In this document: positions 25,319 through 32,417 of the stretch, piece by piece
Layout: each line of letters opens with the position of its first letter
How positions within the stretch are numbered: position 1 is the stretch's first letter
Source: Saccharopolyspora indica
GTDB taxonomy: Bacteria > Actinomycetota > Actinomycetes > Mycobacteriales > Pseudonocardiaceae
DNA length: 43,853 nucleotides
Direction of reading: 5' to 3'
NCBI RefSeq assembly: GCF_027853965.1
Contig: NZ_JAQGLB010000038.1
Location: 1-43,853, forward strand
Notes under the pieces: generated by a model
The model's input: the letters and a program-made list of their open reading frames with translations, nothing else
Told to the model about the DNA's origin: nothing
Database searches by the model: none
Program-made: the position numbers and the translations under genes

Positions 25319-25494
25319 GCGAACACCTCCGGTGTTGCCCGGACCCGATCAGTGCTGGTCGTGGACGGCCGCTCGGCCGGGGTCTGCGCGATTTCAATGG
25401 AAGTTCGACGTCTGATTTCCATTGAAATCGGATCTCTGATTTCAATGGAAATTGCGGATCTGCGACTGGTGAAGATCGTGTTCGTGCTGGTCAT
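25315..25494 (-). CDS. 59-codon wedged small ORF carrying tandem SIEIR-type repeats
   Basis: The start ATG at 25494 overlaps the amidohydrolase stop (ATGA) and its stop overlaps the xanthine dehydrogenase large-subunit start (ATGA), so ribosomes could pass through it without leaving the message. The predicted peptide contains three 8-residue repeats, AISIEIRD, PISMEIRR and RTSIEIAQ, encoded by three 24-nt-spaced palindromic units. The rest is Thr/Ser/Arg-rich with no motif, signal peptide or membrane helix. The AT-rich repeat DNA is foreign to the surrounding composition. I infer that the peptide is mainly a by-product of keeping the operon translationally coupled across inserted repeats; a peptide function is not excluded. 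Confidence 0.55.
   Translation of the reverse strand: MTSTNTIFTSRRSAISIEIRDPISMEIRRRTSIEIAQTPAERPSTTSTDRVRATPEVFA
25390..25453. repeat. Three 16-bp GATTTC-N4-GAAATC palindromes at 24-bp spacing
   Basis: Units lie at 25390-25405 (last bases GAAGTT), 25414-25429 and 25438-25453 (last bases GAAATT). Units 1 and 3 have centre AATG and the middle unit has CATT, so it reads as the reverse complement of the others. The period is exactly 24 bp. Local AT content is far above the surroundings. It could be a multi-site operator, or a cluster of a small dispersed palindrome. Confidence 0.85.
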
Positions 25495-26837
25495 GACGCC
25501 TCCCGGAGCCGGGCGCTGGCCGTGGTCAGCTCGCCGGTGAGGTCGGGTACCGACATCAGCCGGCCGTCGTCGACGACGACCTCGCCGCCGCGCAGCAGCC
25601 GCTCCAGCTTCGGCAGCTGCCCGAGGACCAGCGCGGCCACCGGATCGGCGATCCCCGCGTGGTCCAGGCCGCCCAGCTGCCAGACCGCGATGTCGGCGAG
25701 CTTGCCGGGCTCCAGCGAGCCGAGCTCGTCGTCCCGGCCGAGGCAGCGCGCCCCGCCGCGGGTGGCCAGCCGCAGCGCGTCGCGCACCGACAGCGCCTGC
25801 GGCCCGTAGCGGGCGCGCGCCGTCAGCAGCGCCTGCCGCATCTCCTCGCCGAGCCCGCCGGCTTCGTTGGACGCGACGCCGTCGACGCCCAGCCCGACGG
25901 GCGCTCCGGCATCCAGCAGCGGCCGGACCGGGGCGGTCCCGGCGCCGAGCCTGCCGTTGGAGCTGGGGCAGTGCGCCGCCCCGGTGCCGGTCTCGCCGAG
26001 CCGCGCGATGCCCTGCTCGGACAGGTGGATGGTGTGCGCGAGCCACACGTCCGGCCCGAGCCACCCGAGGTCGTCGGCGTACTCCACCGGCGTCTTGCCG
26101 AACTCGGCCCGGCACTGCTCTTCCTCGTCGACGGTCTCGGCGAGGTGGGTGTGCAGCCGGACGCCGTTGCGGCGCGCCAGCTCGGCGGCCTGGCGCATCA
26201 GCTCGGTGCTGACCGAGAACGGCGAGCACGGCCCGACCGCGACCTGCACGCGCGCGCCGGGTGAGGGGTCGTGGAACCGGTCGATGGCCTCCTGGGTGCC
26301 CGCCAGCGCCTGGTCGAGGTCCTCGACCACGGAGTCCGGCGGCAGCCCGCCGTGCGAGCGGCCGCGGTCCATCGACCCGCGCACCGCGTGCAGCCGGATC
26401 CCGATCCGCTCCGCGGCCGAAACCACCGCGCCGAACACGTCCCCGCCCTCGCGCGGGAAGACGTAGTGGTGGTCGGCCGCGGTGGTGCAGCCGGACAGCG
26501 CCATGCGCGCCAGACCGGCCGACGCGGCGGCGTGGGTGATCTCCTCGTCGATCCCGGCCCACACCGGGTACAGCTCGGTCAGCCAGCCGAACAGCGTGGC
26601 GTCGGCCGCGTAGCCGCGGGTCGCCCACTGGTAGAGGTGGTGGTGGGTGTTGATCAGCCCGGGCGTGACCAGGCATCCGGACGCGTCGATGCGCCGCACC
26701 GCACCGCCCTGCGGCGGCGCGGAACCGGGCCCGACCGCGACGACGCGATCACCCTCGACGACGACGTGGCCCTCGGCGAACTCGGTACCCGAGTCGTCGA
26801 CGGTCACCACGGCGCCACCCTCGATCACGAGAGTCAT
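25491..26837 (-). CDS. 8-Oxoguanine deaminase-like amidohydrolase
   Basis: 448 residues from the ATG at 26837, overlapping the preceding small ORF stop (ATGA). This is an AtzA/TrzA-type amidohydrolase: N-terminal beta-sandwich half, TIM barrel with metal motif TPGLINTHHHLYQWATRGY, then AVRGSMDRGRSHGGLPPDSV, HTHLAETVDEEEQ, LAHTIHLS and GLGVDGVASNEAG with the catalytic Asp. The RGSMDxGRSHGG and SNEAG segments are those seen in 8-oxoguanine deaminases of the cog0402 group. It would convert 8-oxoguanine to urate, joining the xanthine dehydrogenase product. Isocytosine or another purine-like substrate remains possible. It lies between two wedged small ORFs in the xanthine dehydrogenase operon. Confidence 0.87.
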   Translation of the reverse strand: MTLVIEGGAVVTVDDSGTEFAEGHVVVEGDRVVAVGPGSAPPQGGAVRRIDASGCLVTPGLINTHHHLYQWATRGYAADATLFGWLTELYPVWAGIDEEITHAAASAGLARMALSGCTTAADHHYVFPREGGDVFGAVVSAAERIGIRLHAVRGSMDRGRSHGGLPPDSVVEDLDQALAGTQEAIDRFHDPSPGARVQVAVGPCSPFSVSTELMRQAAELARRNGVRLHTHLAETVDEEEQCRAEFGKTPVEYADDLGWLGPDVWLAHTIHLSEQGIARLGETGTGAAHCPSSNGRLGAGTAPVRPLLDAGAPVGLGVDGVASNEAGGLGEEMRQALLTARARYGPQALSVRDALRLATRGGARCLGRDDELGSLEPGKLADIAVWQLGGLDHAGIADPVAALVLGQLPKLERLLRGGEVVVDDGRLMSVPDLTGELTTASARLREAS

Positions 26838-26980
26838 GCCCCGGTCCCGCCTCTCCGCGATTCACAGTGGTGGTTGCGTTGGGCAGAGTTCTCGCGTTTC
26901 GCGGTTTCTTGTGGCTGGGTTACGTCACGGTCCCCTGAGGTGCGGTTCTGGAGGACTCGGCCATAGAAAGGGCTGCTCAT
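26834..26980 (-). CDS. 48-codon wedged small ORF made of the dispersed repeat
   Basis: The ATG at 26980 overlaps the 2Fe-2S subunit stop (ATGA) and the TGA at 26834-26836 overlaps the amidohydrolase start (ATGA). Residues 12-46 (NRTSGDRDVTQPQETAKRE, then NSAQRNHHCESRRGGT) are encoded entirely by repeat copy A; only the first 11 and last 2 residues lie outside. The peptide is hydrophilic, with one Cys and no signal or membrane segment. It has no homology I recognise outside the repeat. The most economical reading is an insertion at a stop/start junction that created a new ORF and kept coupling on both sides. Confidence 0.6.
   Translation of the reverse strand: MSSPFYGRVLQNRTSGDRDVTQPQETAKRENSAQRNHHCESRRGGTGA
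26843..26947 (-). repeat. Dispersed coding repeat, copy A (makes up a small ORF)
   Basis: This copy differs from copy B at about 7 of 105 bases by hand alignment (five of them change the amino acid). It begins 33 bases after the small ORF's ATG, as in copy B. Its termini are weak imperfect inverted repeats: CCGCACCTC at one end and CCGCCTCTC on the other strand at the far end. Confidence 0.9.
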
Positions 26981-27447
26981 GCCCGAGCCTTCCGCTGCGC
27001 GGCGAGCCGGACGGCATCCATGATCTTTTCGTAGCCGGTGCAGCGGCACAGGTTTCCGGCCAGGGACTCGCGGATCTCCGCGTCCGAGGGCTCTGGTGTG
27101 CGTTCCAGCAGGTCGTGGGTCTGCACCAGCAGGCCCGGGGTGCAGAAGCCGCACTGGACGGCGCCCGCCTCGACGAACGCCTCCTGGACCGGGTCCAGCC
27201 GCTCGCCGTCGGCCAGGCCCTCCACGGTGCGCACCTCGCGCCCTTCGGCCTGCCCCGCGGCCACCAGGCACGCGCAGGCCGGGACGCCGTCGACGTAGAC
27301 CGTGCAGGAACCGCATTCGCCCTGCTCGCAGGCGTTCTTGGAGCCGGGCAGGCCGAGCCGCTCGCGCAGCACGTACAGCAGGCTCTCGCCCTCCCACACG
27401 TCGTCGGCCTCGTGCGGCTGTCCGTTGACGGTGAACTTCAGGCGCAT
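26977..27447 (-). CDS. pucE: Xanthine dehydrogenase, 2Fe-2S subunit
   Basis: 156 residues from the ATG at 27447. The first cluster sits in a plant-ferredoxin-like domain with NACEQGECGSCTVYVDGVPAC (C-x4-C-x2-C, plus a later Cys). The second is in the helical domain with QCGFCTPG and NLCRCTGYEKIMDAV (C-x2-C and C-x-C). This is the complete set for the two [2Fe-2S] clusters of the xanthine dehydrogenase/CO dehydrogenase small subunit, which passes electrons from the Mo site to FAD. It overlaps the FAD subunit gene by 10 bp upstream and the wedged small ORF by ATGA downstream. Length is normal for the family. Confidence 0.95.
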   Translation of the reverse strand: MRLKFTVNGQPHEADDVWEGESLLYVLRERLGLPGSKNACEQGECGSCTVYVDGVPACACLVAAGQAEGREVRTVEGLADGERLDPVQEAFVEAGAVQCGFCTPGLLVQTHDLLERTPEPSDAEIRESLAGNLCRCTGYEKIMDAVRLAAQRKARA

Positions 27448-28307
27448 TCCTGCCTCCCGGAACAGTGCTCGTGCCAGGCCCAGGACAGGGTCCGGCGGGC
27501 CATCACGGCCAGCGCGTGGCGGCGGTAGTCGGCGGTGCCGCGCACGTCGTCGATGGGGGAGGAGGCCTGCGCGACGAGCTCGCCGAAGCGGCGCGCCACC
27601 GAGTCCTCCAGCGGTCGCCGCCCGGCCCAGTCGAGCTCGGCGGCCACGAACTCCTCGGCCTCCAGCGCCCGCCGCGGCGTCGGGGCGGCCGAGCCGAGCC
27701 CGGTGCCCACCCGCTGCTCCTCCGGGTGCAGGGCGATGGCGAAGGTGCACACCGCGATGACCATCGCGTTGCGCGTGCCGACCTTGGAGAACTGCTGCGG
27801 GCCGGTCGCCGGGGCGATGTGCACCGCGGCGATCAGCTCGTCGGCGGCCAGCGCGTTGCGCTTGACCCCGGTGAAGAACTCCGCCGCCGGGATCAGCCGG
27901 GTGCCGCGCACCGACTCGACCTCGATCTGCGCGTCGGAGGCCAGCAGCGGCGGGTGCCCGTCGCCCGCCGGTGAGGCCGAGCCCAGGTTGCCGCCGAGCG
28001 TGCCGCGGTTGCGGATCTGCGGCGAGCCGACGGTGCGGCTGGCGATGGCCAGGCCGGGCACCCGGTCGCCGAGCTCGTCGATCAGGCGGGAGTAGGGCAG
28101 CCCGGCCCCGATGCGCAGCACCTCGCGGTCCTGCGACCAGGTGGTCAGCTCGGGGATGCGGGTCAGGTCCAGCAGCACGTCCGGACGCCGGTGGTCGAAG
28201 TTGATCTCGACCATCACGTCGGTGCCGCCGGCGATGGGGGTGGCGTCGGGATGCGCGGCCTTGGCCTCTAGCGCCTCCCGCCACGTCGCGGGGCGGAGGA
28301 AATCCAC
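27438..28307 (-). CDS. pucC: Xanthine dehydrogenase, FAD-binding subunit
   Basis: The GTG at 28307 follows GAGGAG at a 7-base distance and gives 289 residues; the open frame upstream lacks a start with a ribosome site. The product begins VDFLRPATWREALEAKA and has AGGTDVMVEINFDHRRPDVL (FAD pyrophosphate loop), TVGSPQIRNRGTLGGNLGSA (the second FAD loop) and the C-terminal CO dehydrogenase flavoprotein domain (GTADYRRHALAVMARR). It is the first gene of the purine operon, facing the PucR gene across a 176-bp regulatory gap, and it receives electrons from the 2Fe-2S subunit for transfer to NAD or oxygen. Confidence 0.94.
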   Translation of the reverse strand: MDFLRPATWREALEAKAAHPDATPIAGGTDVMVEINFDHRRPDVLLDLTRIPELTTWSQDREVLRIGAGLPYSRLIDELGDRVPGLAIASRTVGSPQIRNRGTLGGNLGSASPAGDGHPPLLASDAQIEVESVRGTRLIPAAEFFTGVKRNALAADELIAAVHIAPATGPQQFSKVGTRNAMVIAVCTFAIALHPEEQRVGTGLGSAAPTPRRALEAEEFVAAELDWAGRRPLEDSVARRFGELVAQASSPIDDVRGTADYRRHALAVMARRTLSWAWHEHCSGRQECA

Positions 28308-28483
28308 GGTTGTACTCCTCGTCACGGCCGGTGGAGAGGTGTGAGTCAGTACACAGCCGGGACGCGCTCGCTGACTAGCGGCGGAAACCCCGAAAAAGCC
28401 TTCCGGGCGCCGAACGGGAGTTGTATGTTTCTCCAAATGCAGATGACCGGTTCGCGTCGCGGCCCGGTGGAGAGGTGGATCGG
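28308..28483. promoter_or_regulatory. Divergent control region between xdh operon and pucR-type regulator
   Basis: This 176-bp gap must hold the operon promoter and the regulator promoter. A relatively AT-rich stretch (28385-28440, including GGGAGTTGTATGTTTCTCC) could hold the plus-strand promoter. GTGAGTCAGTACACAGC (28340-28357) and GACTAGC nearby are candidates for a regulator site. No certain palindrome was identified. Confidence 0.45.
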
Positions 28484-29995
28484 GTGCTGCTGGGCGATCT
28501 GCTCGCCGACCCGGAGCTCGGGCTGGTGGCGCTGCACGGCGCCGACCGGGCGGACCGGCCGGTGCGCGGCGTCTACATCACCGACCTGATCGACCCGCGC
28601 CGCTACCTCAACGGCGGCGAACTGGTGCTCAGCGGCCTGATGTGGCACAACGGCCCGGCCGATTCGGAGCGGTTCGTGACCGCGCTGGTCGACGCCGGGG
28701 TGGCCGCGCTGGCCGCGGGCACGGCGCGCCTCGGGCACGCCCCGCCCGACCTGGTCGAAGCCTGCCGCCGCCACGACCTGCCCGTCGTCGAGGTGCCGCT
28801 GACGGTCAGCTTCAACACGCTCGCCGACCGGGTCCAGCGCCGGGCCGCGCCGCGCCGGGAGCTGGTCGCCGCGGTGGCCGCGGGCGCGGACCTGGACCAG
28901 GCGCTGCGGATGGCGGCCGACGAGCTGGGCGCGGAGTGCTGGGTGCTGTCCGCGGCGGGCTGGATCGTCGGCGGAACCGCGGAGCTGCCGGAGGACGCCC
29001 GCCGCGCCGCGCTGCGCGAGTTCGCGACCGGTCGGCTGCCGAGCACGGCGCGCTCCGATGGTGCGCACGTGCTGTGGCCGGTGGAATCCGACGCCGAACC
29101 GCGCGCGGCCCGCTGGTTCGTCCTCGCCGCCGGTGCCTTCGACGAGTGGGACGCGGAACAGGTGGCCATCGCCACCGACCTCGGCACCGTGGTGGCGCTG
29201 CTGCGCGCGCGGGTGGACGAGGCCCGGCGCATCGCGGGGCGCTCGGTGGAGGCGGCCCTGCGCCGGCTGCTGGACGGGACGTCCACCCCGGCCGAGGTCG
29301 CCGCCCGGCTGGAGACCGCCGGGCTGCCCGCCGGGGATCCGCTGCGCGCGGTGGCGCTCGACGTCGGTGACGTGGTCGAGTCCACGACGCTGCTGCGCGA
29401 GATCGCCGCGGCCACCGGCATGGCCTCGGTGACCGCGCCGCTGGGCGACGGCGCGACCGCGCTGTTCGTCGACGACGAGGAGCACCTCGCGCAGCTGGAC
29501 GTCCAGCTCGGCCGGATCGTCGCCGACGCCGAACCCTGCCTGGACGGGCGGAACCTGGCCGTCGGGGTCAGCGACATCACCCGCGCCACCGCGCTGCGCG
29601 GCGCGCTGGAGGAAGCGGGTTACGCGCGGCGGCTCGCGCAGCGCAAGCGCGGGCAGGCGGAGGTCGTCGCAGCAGCGGAGCTGGCCTCGCACGAGGTGCT
29701 GCTCGCCTCGACCCCGGACGAGCTGCGCCGCTCCTACCGCGAACGCCTCCTGGCCGATCTGATCGCCTACGACGAAGTGCACCACTCCGACCTGGTGCGC
29801 ACGCTGCGGACGTTCCTGGACTGCTCGGGCTCGTGGTCGCGCTGCGCGAAGCGGCTCCACGTCCACGTGAACACGTTGCGTTACCGGATCCAGCGCGTGG
29901 AGGAGATCACCGGGCGCGACCTCTCGGAGTTCCCGTCCCGAGTGGACTTCTACTTGGCCCTCGAACTCGACCGCACCACGCCGCCCGGCCGCTGA
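28484..29995 (+). CDS. pucR: PucR-family purine catabolism regulator
   Basis: The likely start is the GTG at 28484, 8 bases after GGAGAGG (503 residues); a GTG at 28475 is an alternative. The N-terminal ~120 residues form the PucR signalling domain (LLADPELGLVALHGAD, NGGELVLSGLMWHNGP, DLPVVEVPLTVSF). A middle GGDEF-like/GAF-like part follows. The C-terminal ~60 residues are the CdaR/PucR helix-turn-helix: LRTFLDCSGSWSRCAKRLHV then HVNTLRYRIQRVEEITGRDL. In Bacillus the homologue activates purine degradation genes in response to allantoin or urate-derived signals. Here it is divergent from the xanthine dehydrogenase operon, which supports direct control. A T-rich hairpin terminator follows at 30037. 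Confidence 0.9.
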   Translation: MLLGDLLADPELGLVALHGADRADRPVRGVYITDLIDPRRYLNGGELVLSGLMWHNGPADSERFVTALVDAGVAALAAGTARLGHAPPDLVEACRRHDLPVVEVPLTVSFNTLADRVQRRAAPRRELVAAVAAGADLDQALRMAADELGAECWVLSAAGWIVGGTAELPEDARRAALREFATGRLPSTARSDGAHVLWPVESDAEPRAARWFVLAAGAFDEWDAEQVAIATDLGTVVALLRARVDEARRIAGRSVEAALRRLLDGTSTPAEVAARLETAGLPAGDPLRAVALDVGDVVESTTLLREIAAATGMASVTAPLGDGATALFVDDEEHLAQLDVQLGRIVADAEPCLDGRNLAVGVSDITRATALRGALEEAGYARRLAQRKRGQAEVVAAAELASHEVLLASTPDELRRSYRERLLADLIAYDEVHHSDLVRTLRTFLDCSGSWSRCAKRLHVHVNTLRYRIQRVEEITGRDLSEFPSRVDFYLALELDRTTPPGR

Positions 29996-30036
29996 TCCGC
30001 GCCGTCAACGTCCCGTGAAGAACCGTGCTGCGGGAC

Positions 30037-30057
30037 TCCTTGCCGTGCAAGGATTTT
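30037..30057 (+). terminator. Intrinsic terminator after pucR
   Basis: A 7-bp stem TCCTTGC-CGT-GCAAGGA (30037-30053) is directly followed by TTTT, the only textbook T-run terminator I found in the window. It is 42 bases after the regulator stop. Confidence 0.75.
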
Positions 30058-30098
30058 CCGCAGTGGACAGGAAGAAGGCCGGTACCGGGCCCGGGGCA

Positions 30099-30154
30099 AT
30101 TTCGCGCGAAATCAGCGTGATCGGCGGGTGAACGGGACGATTTCGCGCGAAATC
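30099..30154. repeat. Two perfect palindromes, ATTTCGCGCGAAAT core, 41 bp apart
   Basis: ATTTCGCGCGAAAT at 30099-30112 and GATTTCGCGCGAAATC at 30139-30154 are perfect palindromes with centres 41 bp apart, about four helical turns. They lie in the 390-bp gap upstream of the polyamine genes. The arm sequence (GATTTC/GAAATC around four bases) is the same as in the array at 25390-25453. Possible operator pair or small dispersed repeat. The rest of this gap (30155-30386) has no recognised gene; candidates for the downstream promoter are unclear. Confidence 0.8.
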
Positions 30155-30386
30155 GGCGCGGACACGGCACGTCGGTGACCGTGCACGCAAAGCGACGTGC
30201 GAGCGGCTGATCCGTGGGTGTGCTCACACCGGGTTCGGCTTTCCGGGGGAACGGGTGGGCGCGGTTCGAAATCTCTCCGTGAGGGAGGTACCGTGCTTGG
30301 TCGCAGTTGTGCTCCACGGGCACCCGCCCCGGCGGGATCGGCCCGGCGAAACCCCCACCCCACCACCCGAGACGGAGGTAACGGGA

Positions 30387-31601
30387 TTGACCGATCTGTC
30401 CGCCACCACCGGTGTGACGGACCGCCCGAGCGGCACCGCGCAGCAGACCGGCACGACTCCGGATGCGATCCAGCAGTTCCTGGACCGGCAGCGGCCCGAA
30501 ACCCCTTGCCTGGTCGTGGATCTGGCGCAGGTGCGCAACCGCTACCGGCAGTTGCGGACCGCCCTGCCCGATGCTCGCATCTGCTACGCGGTCAAGGCCA
30601 ATCCCACGCCCGAAGTGGTCGGTGAGCTGGTCGGCCTCGGGGCGTCGTTCGACGTCGCCAGCCCCGGCGAGATCGACCTGTGCCTGGCCGAGGGCGCTGC
30701 CCCGGAGTCGATCTCCTACGGCAACACGATCAAGAAGCGCCGCGACGTCGCCCGCGCCTACGAGCAGGGCGTCCGGCTGTTCGCCACGGACAGCGCCGCC
30801 GACCTGGCCAACATCGCCGAGGTCGCGCCGGGCTCGCAGGTGTTCTGCCGGGTGCTGGTGGACAACACGGGCTCCCGGACCCCGTTCGGCCGCAAGTTCG
30901 GCTGCCTGCCGGAGACCGCCGTCGAGCTGCTGGTGCGCGCGCGGGATCTCGGCCTGGACGCCTTCGGCGTGTCGTTCCACATTGGATCGCAGCAGCTCGA
31001 ACCCGAGGCCTGGGAGCACGGGATCGACGCCGCACGACGGGTTTTCGCCGGTTGTGCCGAGCAAGGGCTCCGGCTGCGGATGGTGAACCTGGGCGGTGGG
31101 CTGCCCGCCGCCTACACCCAGTCCGCGCCGCCGCTGGCCGACTACGTGCGCCGCATCGAGCAATCCCTGGACCGCCACTTCGGGGCCGAGCGCCCGGAGC
31201 TGCTCGTCGAACCCGGGCGGTTCGTCGTCGGCGACGCGGGCGTGCTGCGCAGCGAAGTGGTGCTCGTCACCGACGCCTGCGACGGCGAGTCCCGCTGGGT
31301 CTACCTGGACATCGGCCGCTACAACGGGCTGGCCGAGACCGAGGGCGAGGCCATCACCTACCGGCTGCGCACCTCCCGCGACGGCGACCCGGTGGGTCCG
31401 GTCGTGCTGGCGGGCCCGACCTGCGACGGTGATGACGTGCTCTACCAGCGGACCCGCTACGAGCTGCCGCGCACGCTGCGCGGCGGTGACCGGGTGGACC
31501 TGCTCAGCGCGGGCGCCTACACGGCGAGCTACTCCTCCGTGGGCTTCAACGGGTTCGGCCCGCTGCCCACCTACTGCGTCGACGGCGATCAGCAGCAGTG
31601 A
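30387..31601 (+). CDS. Type III PLP-dependent decarboxylase, ornithine decarboxylase-like
   Basis: The TTG at 30387 is preceded by GGAGG at 8 bases and gives 404 residues; an upstream in-frame start would place an unrelated tail. The alanine racemase-like barrel carries the PLP Lys in ICYAVKANPTPEVVGEL, then SFDVASPGEIDLCLAEGA, FGVSFHIGSQQLEPEAW (PLP phosphate and substrate contacts), GLRLRMVNLGGGLPA and ELLVEPGRFVVGDAG. GPTCDGDDVLYQR provides the catalytic Cys and Asp of ODC from the partner subunit. It decarboxylates ornithine (or lysine/arginine relatives) to putrescine-type diamines. With the AdoMet decarboxylase and aminopropyltransferase genes following it forms a spermidine-type pathway. 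The C-terminus is standard. Confidence 0.88.
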   Translation: MTDLSATTGVTDRPSGTAQQTGTTPDAIQQFLDRQRPETPCLVVDLAQVRNRYRQLRTALPDARICYAVKANPTPEVVGELVGLGASFDVASPGEIDLCLAEGAAPESISYGNTIKKRRDVARAYEQGVRLFATDSAADLANIAEVAPGSQVFCRVLVDNTGSRTPFGRKFGCLPETAVELLVRARDLGLDAFGVSFHIGSQQLEPEAWEHGIDAARRVFAGCAEQGLRLRMVNLGGGLPAAYTQSAPPLADYVRRIEQSLDRHFGAERPELLVEPGRFVVGDAGVLRSEVVLVTDACDGESRWVYLDIGRYNGLAETEGEAITYRLRTSRDGDPVGPVVLAGPTCDGDDVLYQRTRYELPRTLRGGDRVDLLSAGAYTASYSSVGFNGFGPLPTYCVDGDQQQ

Positions 31602-31678
31602 TCGCCCGGCACCGGGCGAAGGCGCCCGAGAACGCCGCGAAGAACCAGAAATTCTGCGAAATGATGGGAGGTCGATAG

Positions 31679-32071
31679 ATGTCCGTCGACACCGGGACAC
31701 CACCGGTCGGGTTGTTCACCGGCCAGCACGTCCTCGCCGAGCTGGAGGGCGTGGATCCGGAACTGCTGGACGACGAGCAGTTCCTGCGCGAGACCCTGCA
31801 CGACGCGCTGAGCCGGTCGCACGCCACGGTGTGCCAGATGATCGCCAAGCGGTTCGAGCCGCAGGGGGTCACCGTGTTGGCGCTGCTGTCGGAATCCCAC
31901 GCTTCGCTGCACACCTACCCGGAGGACGGCTCGATCTTCATCGACGTCTTCACCTGCGGGCACACGGCGAAGCCGGAGCTGGCGGTGCGCCTGCTCGCCG
32001 ACGCGCTGCGCCCCACGACGCAGAACGTGCAGACCATCCAGCGCGGCCACGACTACGAACACCTGAGCTGA
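31679..32071 (+). CDS. speD: S-adenosylmethionine decarboxylase proenzyme (bacterial short form)
   Basis: 130 residues from the ATG at 31679, preceded by GGGAGG. LLSESHASLHTYPEDGS contains the self-cleavage site: cleavage before Ser73 (E72-S73) generates the pyruvoyl group. SIFIDVFTCGHTAKPELA contains the catalytic Cys of the family. GQHVLAELEGVDPELLDD is the usual N-terminal substrate-side strand. Length matches the class 1B enzymes (about 120-140 residues). It produces decarboxylated AdoMet, the aminopropyl donor for the enzyme encoded 346 bp downstream. Confidence 0.94.
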   Translation: MSVDTGTPPVGLFTGQHVLAELEGVDPELLDDEQFLRETLHDALSRSHATVCQMIAKRFEPQGVTVLALLSESHASLHTYPEDGSIFIDVFTCGHTAKPELAVRLLADALRPTTQNVQTIQRGHDYEHLS

Positions 32072-32417
32072 AACTGCCAGGACCCGCGGACGGAACAGCG
32101 GTGGCGAGGGTTGTTGTCAATGTTCGACCGCCAGGCAAGCGGCGTCAGCCGCTTCCAGCGGTGGACAGCGACTGCGACGGGCGATCGGCACCGGTTGGAA
32201 GGTGTCGCATGCGCCGCAGGGGCATAGCCCGCCCTCGGCGCTTGCACCGCTGCGGGTTCTCAGCGTTCACCTGGCGAGGACGGCCCTGACGCTGTGTATT
32301 GGCATACATGAGTCAGGGCACCCGGAGTCCAGGTGGGCGCTGTAACTCCCGCAGGGGGGCCGCTACCTGCACCGCCAAGCAAAACGAGCCTGGAACACCT
32401 TCAAGAGAGGAGCACCG
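32072..32417 (+). promoter_or_regulatory. Long leader region before the aminopropyltransferase gene
   Basis: This 346-bp gap has no convincing gene. A promoter-like stretch GTGTATTGGCATACATGA (32294-32311) lies 100 bp before the start codon, followed by a GC-rich segment with several short inverted repeats (for example CAGGT near 32330 and ACCTG near 32368), so the transcript may have a structured 5' leader. No known riboswitch class was recognised. The gene's ribosome site is GAGAGGAGC just before the TTG. Confidence 0.4.

Noticed and set aside
25390..25453. Short regularly spaced repeats suggesting a CRISPR array
   Set aside because: Only three 16-bp units with 8-bp spacers, the middle one inverted, and no cas genes nearby.
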